This document shows positions 1 to 8,045 of a stretch of 23,607 nucleotides of DNA, one piece after another. A program made the position numbers and the translations under genes. The notes under the pieces are model-generated. The model had not been told where the DNA came from. It was given only the letters and a program-made list of their open reading frames with translations, and did not search any database. Source of the stretch: Bacteroidales bacterium (lineage in GTDB: Bacteria > Bacteroidota > Bacteroidia > Bacteroidales > Lentimicrobiaceae); NCBI GenBank assembly GCA_022837485.1, contig JALHHH010000038.1, positions 18,415 to 42,021 of the forward strand, in the 5' to 3' direction. Numbering within the stretch: position 1 is the first letter of the stretch; every line of letters begins with the position of its first letter.

Positions 1-174
1 TCAAGGAAAATGGGACCACTTAGTAACCTTCATTGAACTCTCCCGGGACAAAAAAAACTAAAATTCCCGGGCTGCTGAAATGCAAAAAAAACGATCCGCG
101 CCCTTTGCTTAACCAGAAGGGAGGACGAATGAAAAACCCGAACTAAAAAAGCTTATTCTCCGGCCACCAAAACT
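1..174. other. Non-coding edge region downstream of the DUF4468 gene
   Basis: No convincing gene is visible. On the minus strand, which is downstream of the DUF4468 gene, there are two runs of eight T (plus-strand A runs at about 51-58 and 84-91) and two copies of the self-complementary CCCGGG motif (42-47 and 66-71) that could pair with each other. This could be a weak transcription end, but no clean stem lies directly before a T run, so I do not call a terminator. Confidence 0.4.
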
Positions 175-723
175 TCACCATCTTTCTTCTTGCTTCACCA
201 CCGGGGGTTGCATTCCGGCTTTGAGGGAATCGATAAGTTCGAGGGCCTGGGTGTTTACCTGCTGGAGGTAGGAATCGTAGAGAGGGGAATACATGGAGTC
301 GGATTTATCCATCCAGCGTTCGATGGGGTATCGCGACGACTGGCGCAGAACGAGGTCGGTAAGGGTATAGCGGTAACGTCCGGGTTTGAATTCGATTTTC
401 AGTACGTAATTAACGATGCCGGCATTAACGCGTGTACCTTCGGCCTGGTTGTATATCTCGAAGCGGTGTGCGATTTCGATGTACGCGCTTTCGCGGTTGC
501 GCACCCTGCAGGCATCGGCCGGGTTTTTATACCGTGTATTGATCCACTCTATGCAGCGGATGTAAAGCTCATCGGCCGTCCCTTCCATGGAAACCACCTC
601 CTGAAAGGTAAAAAGCTGCGTATCCTTATCTACGGGCATTGCCGAACCTGCTTCCTGAGCCCTTACACCACCCCCCAGCAAAAGCAGACAAACAGCGATA
701 AACGAAAAAATACGTGTCATCAT
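175..723 (-). CDS. Secreted DUF4468 domain protein
   Basis: This 182-residue protein has an N-terminal signal peptide: a short basic start, a hydrophobic stretch at about residues 5-19, and a likely cleavage after VRA at residue 22. The rest resembles the DUF4468 family of Bacteroidota, with the expected order of an opening FQEVV...G strand, a DELY helix followed by an E-W pair, and a late KPGRYRYTLTD strand at about residues 113-123. The family is described as having a TBP-like fold, and its molecular function is unknown. The protein should be exported to the periplasm; there is no lipobox at the signal-peptide end and no T9SS sorting tail. It opens with two adjacent methionines, so the start is uncertain by one codon. 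It is not closely linked to a neighbour: 336 bases separate it from the next gene. I am confident that it is a gene, but I make no functional claim. Confidence 0.85.
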   Translation of the reverse strand: MMTRIFSFIAVCLLLLGGGVRAQEAGSAMPVDKDTQLFTFQEVVSMEGTADELYIRCIEWINTRYKNPADACRVRNRESAYIEIAHRFEIYNQAEGTRVNAGIVNYVLKIEFKPGRYRYTLTDLVLRQSSRYPIERWMDKSDSMYSPLYDSYLQQVNTQALELIDSLKAGMQPPVVKQEERW

Positions 724-1059
724 AGCGTTACTCTTTTAATCATAGAATCAGACAAATATCCCTGAAAATCCGGAGACGCACAAAAATAACAATAATCATG
801 CTAGAAAAAAAGGACGTGGGATTTTGCAGGAATCATCTGTTTTTAATACATCCGGCAAGAGGATTGTCTGCTAAGGTAAATATTGATATATAAAAGGTTT
901 GGGATTATGGAGCTTTATGAATTTTCAGGGCCTAAGGTCGAATTTCCAAAATCTTTACAGATAATTAGTAATCCGGTTATTGTTTAAGCATTCCCCAATC
1001 TACCACCCCGCAATTTCAAATTACGAAGCAGATTTCCGCATTGAACAGCCCGGCAGGCA
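724..1059. other. Intergenic region, no gene recognised
   Basis: This 336-base AT-rich gap lies between two minus-strand genes. It must hold the end of the cargo-gene transcript and the promoter of the DUF4468 gene, but I see no full TAnnTTTG box. The nearest is GATATTTG read on the minus strand at about 752-759, one mismatch from consensus. A 26-codon plus-strand reading frame at 907-987 was considered and rejected. No stem-loop with a T run is evident. Confidence 0.5.
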
Positions 1060-1902
1060 TTAATTAATAACGGTTTTCCTGGTCAGGGATTGGGTTTGAC
1101 TTGTAAGACGGATCAGGTAGAGCCCCTTCGGAAGGTTGCCGGCATCTATGTAAAAGGTATGTTTTCCGGGGCCCGGTGTGCCCTGATAAATTGTTTCTAT
1201 CTCCGATCCGCCGGGGCTTATCAGTACGAGTGAAATAGCGTGCGCTCTTCCGGTAACTTCAACAACGATGCGGGTGGTTTCGGTAAAAGGATTGGGAAAG
1301 TTCTGGCAAAGGGAAAGCCGGGAATCAATACCATTTTGTAAGGATTCAACTGCAGTTGCAGACGGTTTAATGGCAAAATTATCCAATCCGGTTTTATCGT
1401 AATAATTCCATTCTGCATCCATCTGAATGCTTATACGTGTAACATCGGATATCAGTGAATCCCATCCTGTTGGCGTCATATTCCAGCTTTCGGCATTAAA
1501 TGGAACCGAAAAAGGCGACCATTCACTAAAAAGATTCAGGGGTACAACATTATTGGTTGCAGTAATATACGGGGAAGTAATTGTTACTGCTCCATAGCCA
1601 TACAATAAATTCTGCCCGTTGCTGTAAGTATTTTTAAGGTCAAACTCAATGGAGCCAAGGTTATAGGCTTTGAGATCCCCGAAAAATCTGGCCGGAGCAA
1701 TGAATACGCCTGCTCCATCCTGATTGTCTTCAAATTCGATAAAGCCCCCGGAGTTTCCATTTTGAGGCCAATAATAAATGGCACCGCCTTCGGCGATCCA
1801 GTCTTCCTGATTTTCGTCAAAACTGCTTATCAGAATTGTCTGCGACAGAACAAGGGATATCTGCAGGACGAAAGCAAAAACAAAAAGGACGATTGTTTTC
1901 AT
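1060..1902 (-). CDS. T9SS cargo protein with laminin-B-like domain
   Basis: I chose the start at 1902, giving 280 residues beginning MKTIVLFVFAF, because this places a normal signal peptide at the terminus (cleavage after VLS at about residue 20). The longer in-frame start at 1956 would put 18 non-signal residues in front. Residues 20-175 resemble a laminin B (laminin IV type A) domain: an opening FDENQEDW strand, a GGFIEF turn, FIAPARFFGD, a central LGSIEFDLK strand, and a late DVTRISIQMDAEW...TGLDNFAI stretch. Residues 195-280 are a type A T9SS sorting tail, with QNFPNPF at its start and NLPKGLYLIRL before a basic end at KTVIN. The protein should be exported by Sec, moved across the outer membrane by the T9SS encoded elsewhere in this window, and probably attached to the cell surface. 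The binding target is unknown. The gene is visibly AT-richer than the T9SS and housekeeping genes here. Confidence 0.85.
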   Translation of the reverse strand: MKTIVLFVFAFVLQISLVLSQTILISSFDENQEDWIAEGGAIYYWPQNGNSGGFIEFEDNQDGAGVFIAPARFFGDLKAYNLGSIEFDLKNTYSNGQNLLYGYGAVTITSPYITATNNVVPLNLFSEWSPFSVPFNAESWNMTPTGWDSLISDVTRISIQMDAEWNYYDKTGLDNFAIKPSATAVESLQNGIDSRLSLCQNFPNPFTETTRIVVEVTGRAHAISLVLISPGGSEIETIYQGTPGPGKHTFYIDAGNLPKGLYLIRLTSQTQSLTRKTVIN

Positions 1903-2308
1903 GTTGCCCGGATGTTGAATATGATGAAAAGGAATAGGGATAGCGCTGTTAAGCATCTTAAAGATAAGAAATAATCATCTGGTAAGCAAGTGATTTAACA
2001 TATGAAGAAACCGTTGGCGTACGATTGCATTTCTTACCTTAACTTCTCCGTCCGGCATTGCATGGTACCGTTTGCTTGCAGGGCAGATCACGGCATCACG
2101 AAAGCATCAGGCTGCCTGCGACATCGGGCGATTTATTACCAGGGCCGTTACGGACTGCAACCGGATTAATCCGGACGATTTATTTGCCGGCCGTTAATAC
2201 CAAAAATTATACCTTTAAATACTTGCTTCCGGTCTCCGGCGCGCACGTCTGCAGTTGCCGGGAAATCAGGAAATGAAACGAACACCGGGGTAATAAAACA
2301 AAACGGCC
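1903..2308. other. Intergenic region with palindrome and direct repeats
   Basis: This region separates the cargo gene on the minus strand from the small membrane protein on the plus strand, so it should contain both promoters. No perfect TAnnTTTG box is seen. Near matches on the plus strand are TTTATTTG at about 2179-2186 and TACCTTTA at about 2210-2217. The centre holds a 14-base perfect palindrome and an imperfect direct-repeat pair, listed separately. A 72-codon frame at 2058-2276 crosses these repeats and does not look like a protein gene. Confidence 0.5.
2129..2196. repeat. Imperfect direct repeat flanking a 14-bp palindrome
   Basis: Two similar blocks are seen at 2129-2150 and 2176-2196. 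Both start CGATTTATT and end GGCCGTTA, with a one-base length difference between them, and they are 47 bases apart start to start. The perfect palindrome CCGGATTAATCCGG lies between them at 2161-2174. The arrangement lies about 110-180 bases upstream of the plus-strand membrane protein and about 230-290 bases upstream of the minus-strand cargo gene, so it could be a regulator-binding region. No regulator is known. Confidence 0.6.
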
Positions 2309-2761
2309 ATGATAATACTGAAGATCCTGTTAACGTTGGCGGGGGTGTATGCCCTTTACAGGCAGATAAAGATGAAGAATGTTTATTGGGGGGTGCTTGC
2401 CGCCGGAATTTTTTCCGGATTAATTATGGCAATATCTCCGCCCTTCTCCGTGCAAAACGCCGGACTGTATGTCTACATGGGATTTGTCGCACTGACGTTT
2501 GCATATGGACTCGCGGCACGTGATACCGGTCCGGGCACCCGTATGGTACTGCTTCTCATGTCGGCCGGGATTTTCACCTATTGGTTGTGGCGACTCAACC
2601 ACTGGCACGGGAACGAGCTGATTGCGGCAATTGCAGTCCTTACAGCCCTGGCAGCCGGCATTATTGCAAAGGCAAAACTCAGGAAAGTTTCCGGAATTCT
2701 CATCCTGCTGGCGTCCGATGCCGTTGCCATCCTCGCGGAGCACCTGATGAGATTATTCTGA
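2309..2761 (+). CDS. Small polytopic membrane protein, function unknown
   Basis: This 150-residue protein is almost entirely hydrophobic and probably crosses the inner membrane five or six times, at about residues 3-18, 25-45, 52-70, 77-93, 102-120 and 126-146. Short polar or basic links between them (RQIKMKN, ARDTGPGTR, KAKLRK) mark loops. I recognise no family or catalytic motif. An aromatic, histidine-containing stretch (YWLWRLNHWHGNE, about residues 91-103) between two helices is the most distinctive part. It is alone on the plus strand and converges with the release-factor-like gene, with 71 bases between the two stop codons. The coding call rests on the coherent membrane topology and on competing frames looking like shadows. 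Its role cannot be inferred from context. Confidence 0.7.
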   Translation: MIILKILLTLAGVYALYRQIKMKNVYWGVLAAGIFSGLIMAISPPFSVQNAGLYVYMGFVALTFAYGLAARDTGPGTRMVLLLMSAGIFTYWLWRLNHWHGNELIAAIAVLTALAAGIIAKAKLRKVSGILILLASDAVAILAEHLMRLF

Positions 2762-2832
2762 AAAGTAAATCCACACTGAAATTCTCTTACAGCAGCAAAT
2801 CCGCCATTACCTGTGCACGCCCGCAAAGGGGA

Positions 2833-3906
2833 TTAATACCGGGTAATCGCTCCAAAACCATTGAATTTGGTCAATTCGCCTTTGGGCAGAAAAACCACGT
2901 CACCACCGTAGTTCATGTTTGCTTCAATCAGTTCGTCGTAGATATCGTCCACGACTCCCTTCTTATCCCGAAAATTGTCCGGCACGTATTCAATATGGTC
3001 GTTTTCCAAAATGGCAGGCTGAAACTTACCCTGCTCAATAAAAAGGGTTTGAACCCTTCCCTGTTTTATTGCCCGCCAAATTTCGCTGGTGTCGCTTAAA
3101 ACCCTGTTCCGGCCAACGGCTTGTTTAAGCTCATCCTTTCTGGCGTTGTTTTTCGCAATGGTATATTCATTAACAATTTTCCAGGCTTCCGCAACAATAT
3201 GGTGCGGCTTCTCCTCTACCCTGTTTCCGTTCAACCAGGTATCGAAGATGCTTTGCTTCTGGTCGGCAATTTTCAAATACTCGTGGTAATTACTCTCATC
3301 CGAACAGATTAACACCTGCAATGGATTGTCCTTTCTGTGCTTATTCACTTCCTTGTCCACAACGTTAAAGAACTCAGCAATAAGATTTGTCTGTCTGCCC
3401 GCATTGGAGAGTTCGGCTTTGCTGGCCGGATAAAACCGGGTATTTTCCATAGGGAACGGCTTGCCGGCTTCTGCAACCACCTTGTCGTTGAACGCTTCGA
3501 TCAGTCTGACCTTTTGCTGACTCAGCACCAGAATATAATAATTCGACTCACTGTGCATTGCTCTAACCAGATCACGAGTGGCGAAGGTGTTGTCAATCAC
3601 CACTCGGTTTGTCACAACGATGGGCAGGCGGGTGTATTCTGCAATATCTTCGTTCACAAAAAGAACGAGACTTTCCAGGTTGTGGCTATGGTCTATTTTT
3701 GACTCCATATCCCTTAATCTGTCCACAAGAAATCTGGCGTCCCGCTTGTTTTCATCCGAAAAAAGCCGCTCTTCTGCTTCCTTTATCAGGTTTTTGAGTG
3801 TTAAGGGATCCTTTCTGTTATCGGGACTTGTTCTGTGTGTATTCAGGACGATTGTAACACAGTTATCGGAAATTATGTCCTTTAATTCTTTCAGTTTTAA
3901 ATTCAT
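2833..3906 (-). CDS. baeRF/Balon-like ribosome-binding protein (aeRF1 relative)
   Basis: This 357-residue protein looks like a bacterial homologue of archaeo-eukaryotic release factor 1/pelota (the baeRF families, which include the hibernation factor Balon). The N-terminal part (1-130) has the family pattern of LESLVLFVNED then YTRLP at about 78-95 and NYYILVLSQQKVRLIEAF at 122-139. The middle domain follows to about 235. The C-terminal part (about 238-357) matches eRF1 domain 3, with GRVQTLFIEQG at 283-293, DDIYDELIEAN at 320-330, and GGDVVFLP then GAITRY at the extreme end. No GGQ peptide-release motif is visible, which fits a hibernation or rescue role rather than termination. It should act in the cytoplasm at the ribosomal A site. 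It has its own -7 box at 3960-3967 and lies just after the groESL transcription unit. Family membership is fairly sure; the exact subfamily and activity are inferred. Confidence 0.8.
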   Translation of the reverse strand: MNLKLKELKDIISDNCVTIVLNTHRTSPDNRKDPLTLKNLIKEAEERLFSDENKRDARFLVDRLRDMESKIDHSHNLESLVLFVNEDIAEYTRLPIVVTNRVVIDNTFATRDLVRAMHSESNYYILVLSQQKVRLIEAFNDKVVAEAGKPFPMENTRFYPASKAELSNAGRQTNLIAEFFNVVDKEVNKHRKDNPLQVLICSDESNYHEYLKIADQKQSIFDTWLNGNRVEEKPHHIVAEAWKIVNEYTIAKNNARKDELKQAVGRNRVLSDTSEIWRAIKQGRVQTLFIEQGKFQPAILENDHIEYVPDNFRDKKGVVDDIYDELIEANMNYGGDVVFLPKGELTKFNGFGAITRY

Positions 3907-3959
3907 GTTGAGAGTATTTGTTTATTTTTACACTTGCTATTTCATTGCATATATTACTA

Positions 3960-3967
3960 CAAAGATA
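3960..3967 (-). promoter_or_regulatory. Bacteroidota -7 box (TATCTTTG) for the baeRF-like gene
   Basis: Read on the minus strand this is TATCTTTG, a perfect match to TAnnTTTG. It ends 53 bases before the ATG at 3906, implying a leader of about 45 bases. No TTG-type -33 element is visible at the expected spacing, so the call rests on the -7 box and its position. Confidence 0.55.
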
Positions 3968-4014
3968 CTAATTTTTCCAGACATTTGGAAGCATTTTCGA
4001 ACCATCGGCGGCAA

Positions 4015-4035
4015 TTCCGGTAAATCTTACCGGAA
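4015..4035. repeat. Perfect 9-bp inverted repeat
   Basis: TTCCGGTAA (4015-4023) and TTACCGGAA (4027-4035) are exact reverse complements separated by three bases. There is no T run on either side, so this is not an evident terminator. It lies about 50 bases upstream of the -7 box of the baeRF-like gene and could be an operator or a second transcription barrier behind groEL. Confidence 0.55.
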
Positions 4036-4221
4036 AACAGGCACGGGAGCATATGATTGGGGGTTTACCTCCGGTGAGCTCTCCCGGGTCAAAAGGGCAC
4101 TCAAATCCCCCGGCTTCCGGAATCCAAAAACAAGCAACGGTCTTCGCGTCTTTGCGCGGGATAAGGGAAATTAAATCCGCCACCCCGGGCGCTATCCGGA
4201 ATTCAGCAGGCATATACATAC

Positions 4222-4257
4222 AAAAAAGCCCCTGGCCGCACGTGGGCGATCAGGGGC
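4222..4257 (-). terminator. Rho-independent terminator of groES-groEL
   Basis: On the minus strand GCCCCTG (4257-4251) pairs with CAGGGGC (4234-4228) and is followed by six T (4227-4222). An inner GCCC/GGC pairing can extend the stem. It lies 43 bases after the groEL stop and is the clearest terminator in the window. Confidence 0.85.
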
Positions 4258-4300
4258 ATCCGCTGCTTCCGGCGAATTTTGTTTAGTATGGGGTAGTGGA

Positions 4301-5935
<1,635 letters not shown>

Positions 5936-5969
5936 GATATGGAAATTTTAATTGTTACGTATTTAAGGT

Positions 5970-6248
5970 TCAGATAACAGCAACGATATCGGATTCGCGC
6001 ATGATCAGGTAATCCTTACCATCTACGGTTATTTCGGTACCTGCATATTTTCCGTACAGAACGTTATCACCGACTTTTACGGTGAGGGGCTCGTCTTTTT
6101 TACCGGGTCCGACGGCAACTACGGTTCCGCGCTGGGGTTTTTCCTTGGCAGTGTCGGGAATAATGATACCACCGGCAGTCTTCTGTTCGGCTTCAGCCGG
6201 TTGAATCAACACGCGGTCGGCTAATGGCTTTACATTTACTTGTGTCAT
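5970..6248 (-). CDS. groES: Co-chaperonin GroES (Hsp10)
   Basis: GroES is the heptameric lid of the GroEL chamber. The 92-residue protein shows the family pattern: LADRVLIQP near the start, the GroEL-contacting mobile loop with KTAGGIIIPD at about 23-32, GTVVAVGPG in the middle, and the VKVGDNVLYGKYAGTEI and YLIMRESDIVAVI strands at the end. It is first in the groES-groEL unit. The upstream spacer from 6249 to the secG terminator is 200 bases long and carries an inverted repeat and many TGACA/TGTCA motifs, but no CIRCE element and no perfect TAnnTTTG box, so control probably differs from the classic HrcA scheme. Confidence 0.97.
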   Translation of the reverse strand: MTQVNVKPLADRVLIQPAEAEQKTAGGIIIPDTAKEKPQRGTVVAVGPGKKDEPLTVKVGDNVLYGKYAGTEITVDGKDYLIMRESDIVAVI

Positions 6249-6291
6249 TGCTATAATTGTTTAGGTTATACATTCGTTGTGTTCATCGCCA

Positions 6292-6312
6292 TTTGACACA
6301 ATTTGTGCCAAA
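6292..6312. promoter_or_regulatory. Candidate groESL operator: 9-3-9 inverted repeat
   Basis: TTTGACACA (6292-6300) and TGTGCCAAA (6304-6312) are reverse complements except for one position, and are separated by ATT. The element is 43 bases upstream of the groES start codon. It resembles a dimeric-regulator site. It is not CIRCE, which has TTAGCACTC arms with a nine-base spacer. The reading as an operator is an inference from symmetry and position. Confidence 0.45.
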
Positions 6313-6429
6313 CACGGTCTGCCGGAGCGGCTGTCATAAAGCAATGATATTCGGAAATGACATTAATGCCTGATTATCAGCAGCTAAATAGAATTATGAC
6401 ACGAAAAATCGGGGCAAAGTGGGATGTCA
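6294..6429. promoter_or_regulatory. Cluster of TGACA/TGTCA motifs before groES
   Basis: Five copies of TGACA or its complement occur at 6294-6298, 6332-6336, 6358-6362, 6397-6401 and 6425-6429, spaced 38, 26, 39 and 28 bases apart. Two share the longer TTATGACA core (6397 site directly, 6332 site on the minus strand). About 0.3 copies would be expected by chance in this length. Three more copies lie in the secG terminator. They may be binding sites for an activator or repressor of groESL. Confidence 0.4.
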
Positions 6430-6446
6430 GGAAATGCCGGTCCGGC

Positions 6447-6480
6447 AAAAAAAATGTCAGACTGTTGTGACAATCTGACA
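6447..6480 (-). terminator. Rho-independent terminator of the secG operon
   Basis: On the minus strand TGTCAGA pairs with TCTGACA at the two ends of 6455-6480, continues after one mismatch with three more pairs and a four-base loop, and is followed by eight T (6454-6447). A second short GC-rich palindrome follows at 6435-6447. It lies 26 bases after the secG stop and separates that operon from groES-groEL. Confidence 0.85.
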
Positions 6481-6506
6481 TTCTGATGCCGGAAAGCAAA
6501 TGTTCC

Positions 6507-6848
6507 TTATTCGGTTTCGTCCTGACTGGCGGGAGGAGCCTGAAAATCCTGTACTGGTGCGGCCTGTTCGTTGATCAGTTCGCGCAGTTCGGTATCGGTA
6601 GTACGTGCAACGTTAACGTTGCGGGGGATAACGAAGATTGAGAAAAGGCTGAGTACAAGCAGGATAATGGCGAGAGTCCAGGTAGTTTTTTCGAGGAAGT
6701 CGGCGGTTTTGCGCACACCCATGAATTGGTTTGATGAGGCAAAGTTGGAGGCAAGTCCGCCGCCCTTGGAATTCTGCACCAGTACAACCAGCGCAAGCAG
6801 TACACAGGTGATGAGGATAAGCACCGATACTAAGATATAAGCTCCCAT
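6507..6848 (-). CDS. secG: Preprotein translocase subunit SecG
   Basis: SecG is the small membrane partner of SecYE that helps SecA-driven preprotein transport across the inner membrane. The 113-residue protein has two transmembrane helices at about residues 5-23 and 57-75, joined by the diagnostic VQNSKGGGLASNFASSNQ loop and the RKTADFLEKTTW stretch ahead of the second helix. The C-terminal tail is acidic and Gln/Pro-rich, as is common in Bacteroidota SecG. It is the last gene of a four-gene unit, 27 bases behind the TPR-like gene, and is followed by a strong terminator. Its product serves the Sec export step needed before T9SS or LPS-transport proteins can be assembled. Confidence 0.95.
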   Translation of the reverse strand: MGAYILVSVLILITCVLLALVVLVQNSKGGGLASNFASSNQFMGVRKTADFLEKTTWTLAIILLVLSLFSIFVIPRNVNVARTTDTELRELINEQAAPVQDFQAPPASQDETE

Positions 6849-6875
6849 GTTATTTTTTTGTTATGAACGTTAAAT

Positions 6876-8039
6876 TCAGTTATTTGACAGGCTCTCCTGT
6901 ATTTTCGCAATTTGGGCTGCAAAGTAAGCACTTTTTTCCGGAATATTCAAGCTTAATTTTTCATATATTTTTATGGCTTTTGCGTGATTACCCTGTTTCC
7001 ATTGCAGCATGGCCAGGGTTTCCGAAACAATGTCTTCGCTGTCGGTGGTGCTTTTCCGTGCTTTATCCAGAGGATTGAAGAAATCTTTGCGTGGCTTGCC
7101 GATGCGTGGCTGGTTGCGGATGAAGCGGTCGATCAGCTCGCTGCTTCCCGTCGGTGCGGCTTCCGGCGCTTTCGCGGACGGGTCTTTATCCGCAGCCATG
7201 GCCCGTTCCAGGTCGTAGGCCGGGGTACCGAGTCCCTGCAGCAGCAAATCATCCGGGAAAGCGTGTATTGCAGGTTCTTCGTCTGCGGCGGGAAGCGGGG
7301 GTCTTCCTCTCTCCTGCCCTTCCGGCACAGCGACAGACTCCGCCTGCTCTTCGGTGGCGGCAATCTCGGCCAGGCGTCCGGCAACGATATCCATAAGCCT
7401 GCGCATCTCCTCTTCTTCCGTTCCGGCTTCAGGCTTCAGGGTTTCTGTTTGTGTGGGTTCTATAGGAACAGCATCTGCCGTTTCGCCAGAGAGCAGCTGC
7501 AACAGTGCATCTTCCGGCAATTCCGCGAGAACGGCCTCCATATCATTTGCCTCAGGATCCTCAGGCAAGCTGATTTCTGCGGAAGCGCCAACGGCATGCT
7601 CTGTTTCAGGCAGAGATTCCGCCTCCGTCACGGGGCCCGTATCATAAATCTCCGGTGCAACGAAAGGCATCTCCTCTGCAGGCATAAGGGTTTCCGCAGC
7701 CGGAGCGGGGCTCTCTTCCGGGCTCAGAGTTATTGTCTGCCCTTCCGGGGATGTAAACGCGGGTTCCTTTTCCGAAAACCTGGTCAAGGGGGCTGAGGCA
7801 GTCCCGGCTGCTCCGGCAACCAGGCGACGGAGTACGCCCCGGTCGCCGGCATAGGCGGAGGCGAGGCGCAGGCGGGAGTTGTAGCGTACGCTTTCGGCTT
7901 TGCGCAGTCCGGCAGCCAGCATCATGCGTGCGATCTGGAAGTAGGGCATATCCTGTACCAGTTGCTCCAGTTCCTGTATACCACCCTCGTCAATCGCTGA
8001 AGGATGGTCGAGGTAGTATTCAAAAGCTGCCGGTTTCAT
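6876..8039 (-). CDS. TPR-like conserved protein between lptE and secG
   Basis: This 387-residue protein has three visible parts. Residues 1-80 form a helical block rich in Leu, Arg and Ala (ELEQLVQDMPYFQIARMM, then RYNSRLRLASAYAGDR). Residues 85-300 form a low-complexity acidic stretch dominated by Ala, Glu and Pro, probably disordered. The last 50 residues resemble a single tetratricopeptide repeat (LAMLQWKQGNHAKAIKIYEKL, then a second helix). No signal peptide or membrane helix is seen, so it is probably cytoplasmic. It lies six bases after lptE and 27 before secG, so it is translated from the same mRNA and may act in envelope biogenesis. Its function is unknown. The disordered middle explains why long antisense open frames overlap it; those are shadows. 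Confidence 0.85.
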   Translation of the reverse strand: MKPAAFEYYLDHPSAIDEGGIQELEQLVQDMPYFQIARMMLAAGLRKAESVRYNSRLRLASAYAGDRGVLRRLVAGAAGTASAPLTRFSEKEPAFTSPEGQTITLSPEESPAPAAETLMPAEEMPFVAPEIYDTGPVTEAESLPETEHAVGASAEISLPEDPEANDMEAVLAELPEDALLQLLSGETADAVPIEPTQTETLKPEAGTEEEEMRRLMDIVAGRLAEIAATEEQAESVAVPEGQERGRPPLPAADEEPAIHAFPDDLLLQGLGTPAYDLERAMAADKDPSAKAPEAAPTGSSELIDRFIRNQPRIGKPRKDFFNPLDKARKSTTDSEDIVSETLAMLQWKQGNHAKAIKIYEKLSLNIPEKSAYFAAQIAKIQESLSNN

Positions 8040-8045
8040 AGTTTT

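Larger units (their letters stand above)
3907..4300. other. Intergenic region between groEL and the baeRF-like gene
   Basis: This gap contains, in minus-strand reading order, the groEL terminator (4222-4257), a short dispersed-repeat-like stretch (4146-4166), a 9-bp perfect hairpin (4015-4035) and the -7 box of the baeRF-like gene (3960-3967). The 30 bases just before the release-factor-like gene are strongly AT-rich. I see no additional gene. Confidence 0.6.

Noticed and set aside
907..987. 26-codon plus-strand frame in the gap before the DUF4468 gene
   Set aside because: Too short to judge, no promoter box or conserved peptide pattern, and the AT-rich context makes it likely by chance.
1903..1956. 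Upstream in-frame start of the laminin-B cargo gene at 1956
   Set aside because: It would place 18 residues before an otherwise normal signal peptide.
2058..2276. 72-codon plus-strand frame
   Set aside because: It crosses the direct repeats and palindrome and the peptide has no protein-like pattern; repeats are the better explanation.
6294..6318. Possible sigma-54 promoter on the minus strand before groES (TGGCAC motif)
   Set aside because: TGGCAC is present, but the downstream half at the required GG-N10 spacing reads GT instead of GC, so the core is broken.
6249..6446. CIRCE element for HrcA control of groESL
   Set aside because: No TTAGCACTC-N9-GAGTGCTAA or close variant is found.
6984..7796. 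Long plus-strand frames antisense to the TPR-like gene
   Set aside because: They mirror the Ala/Glu/Pro-rich low-complexity part; the minus-strand gene fits the operon with six- and 27-base gaps.
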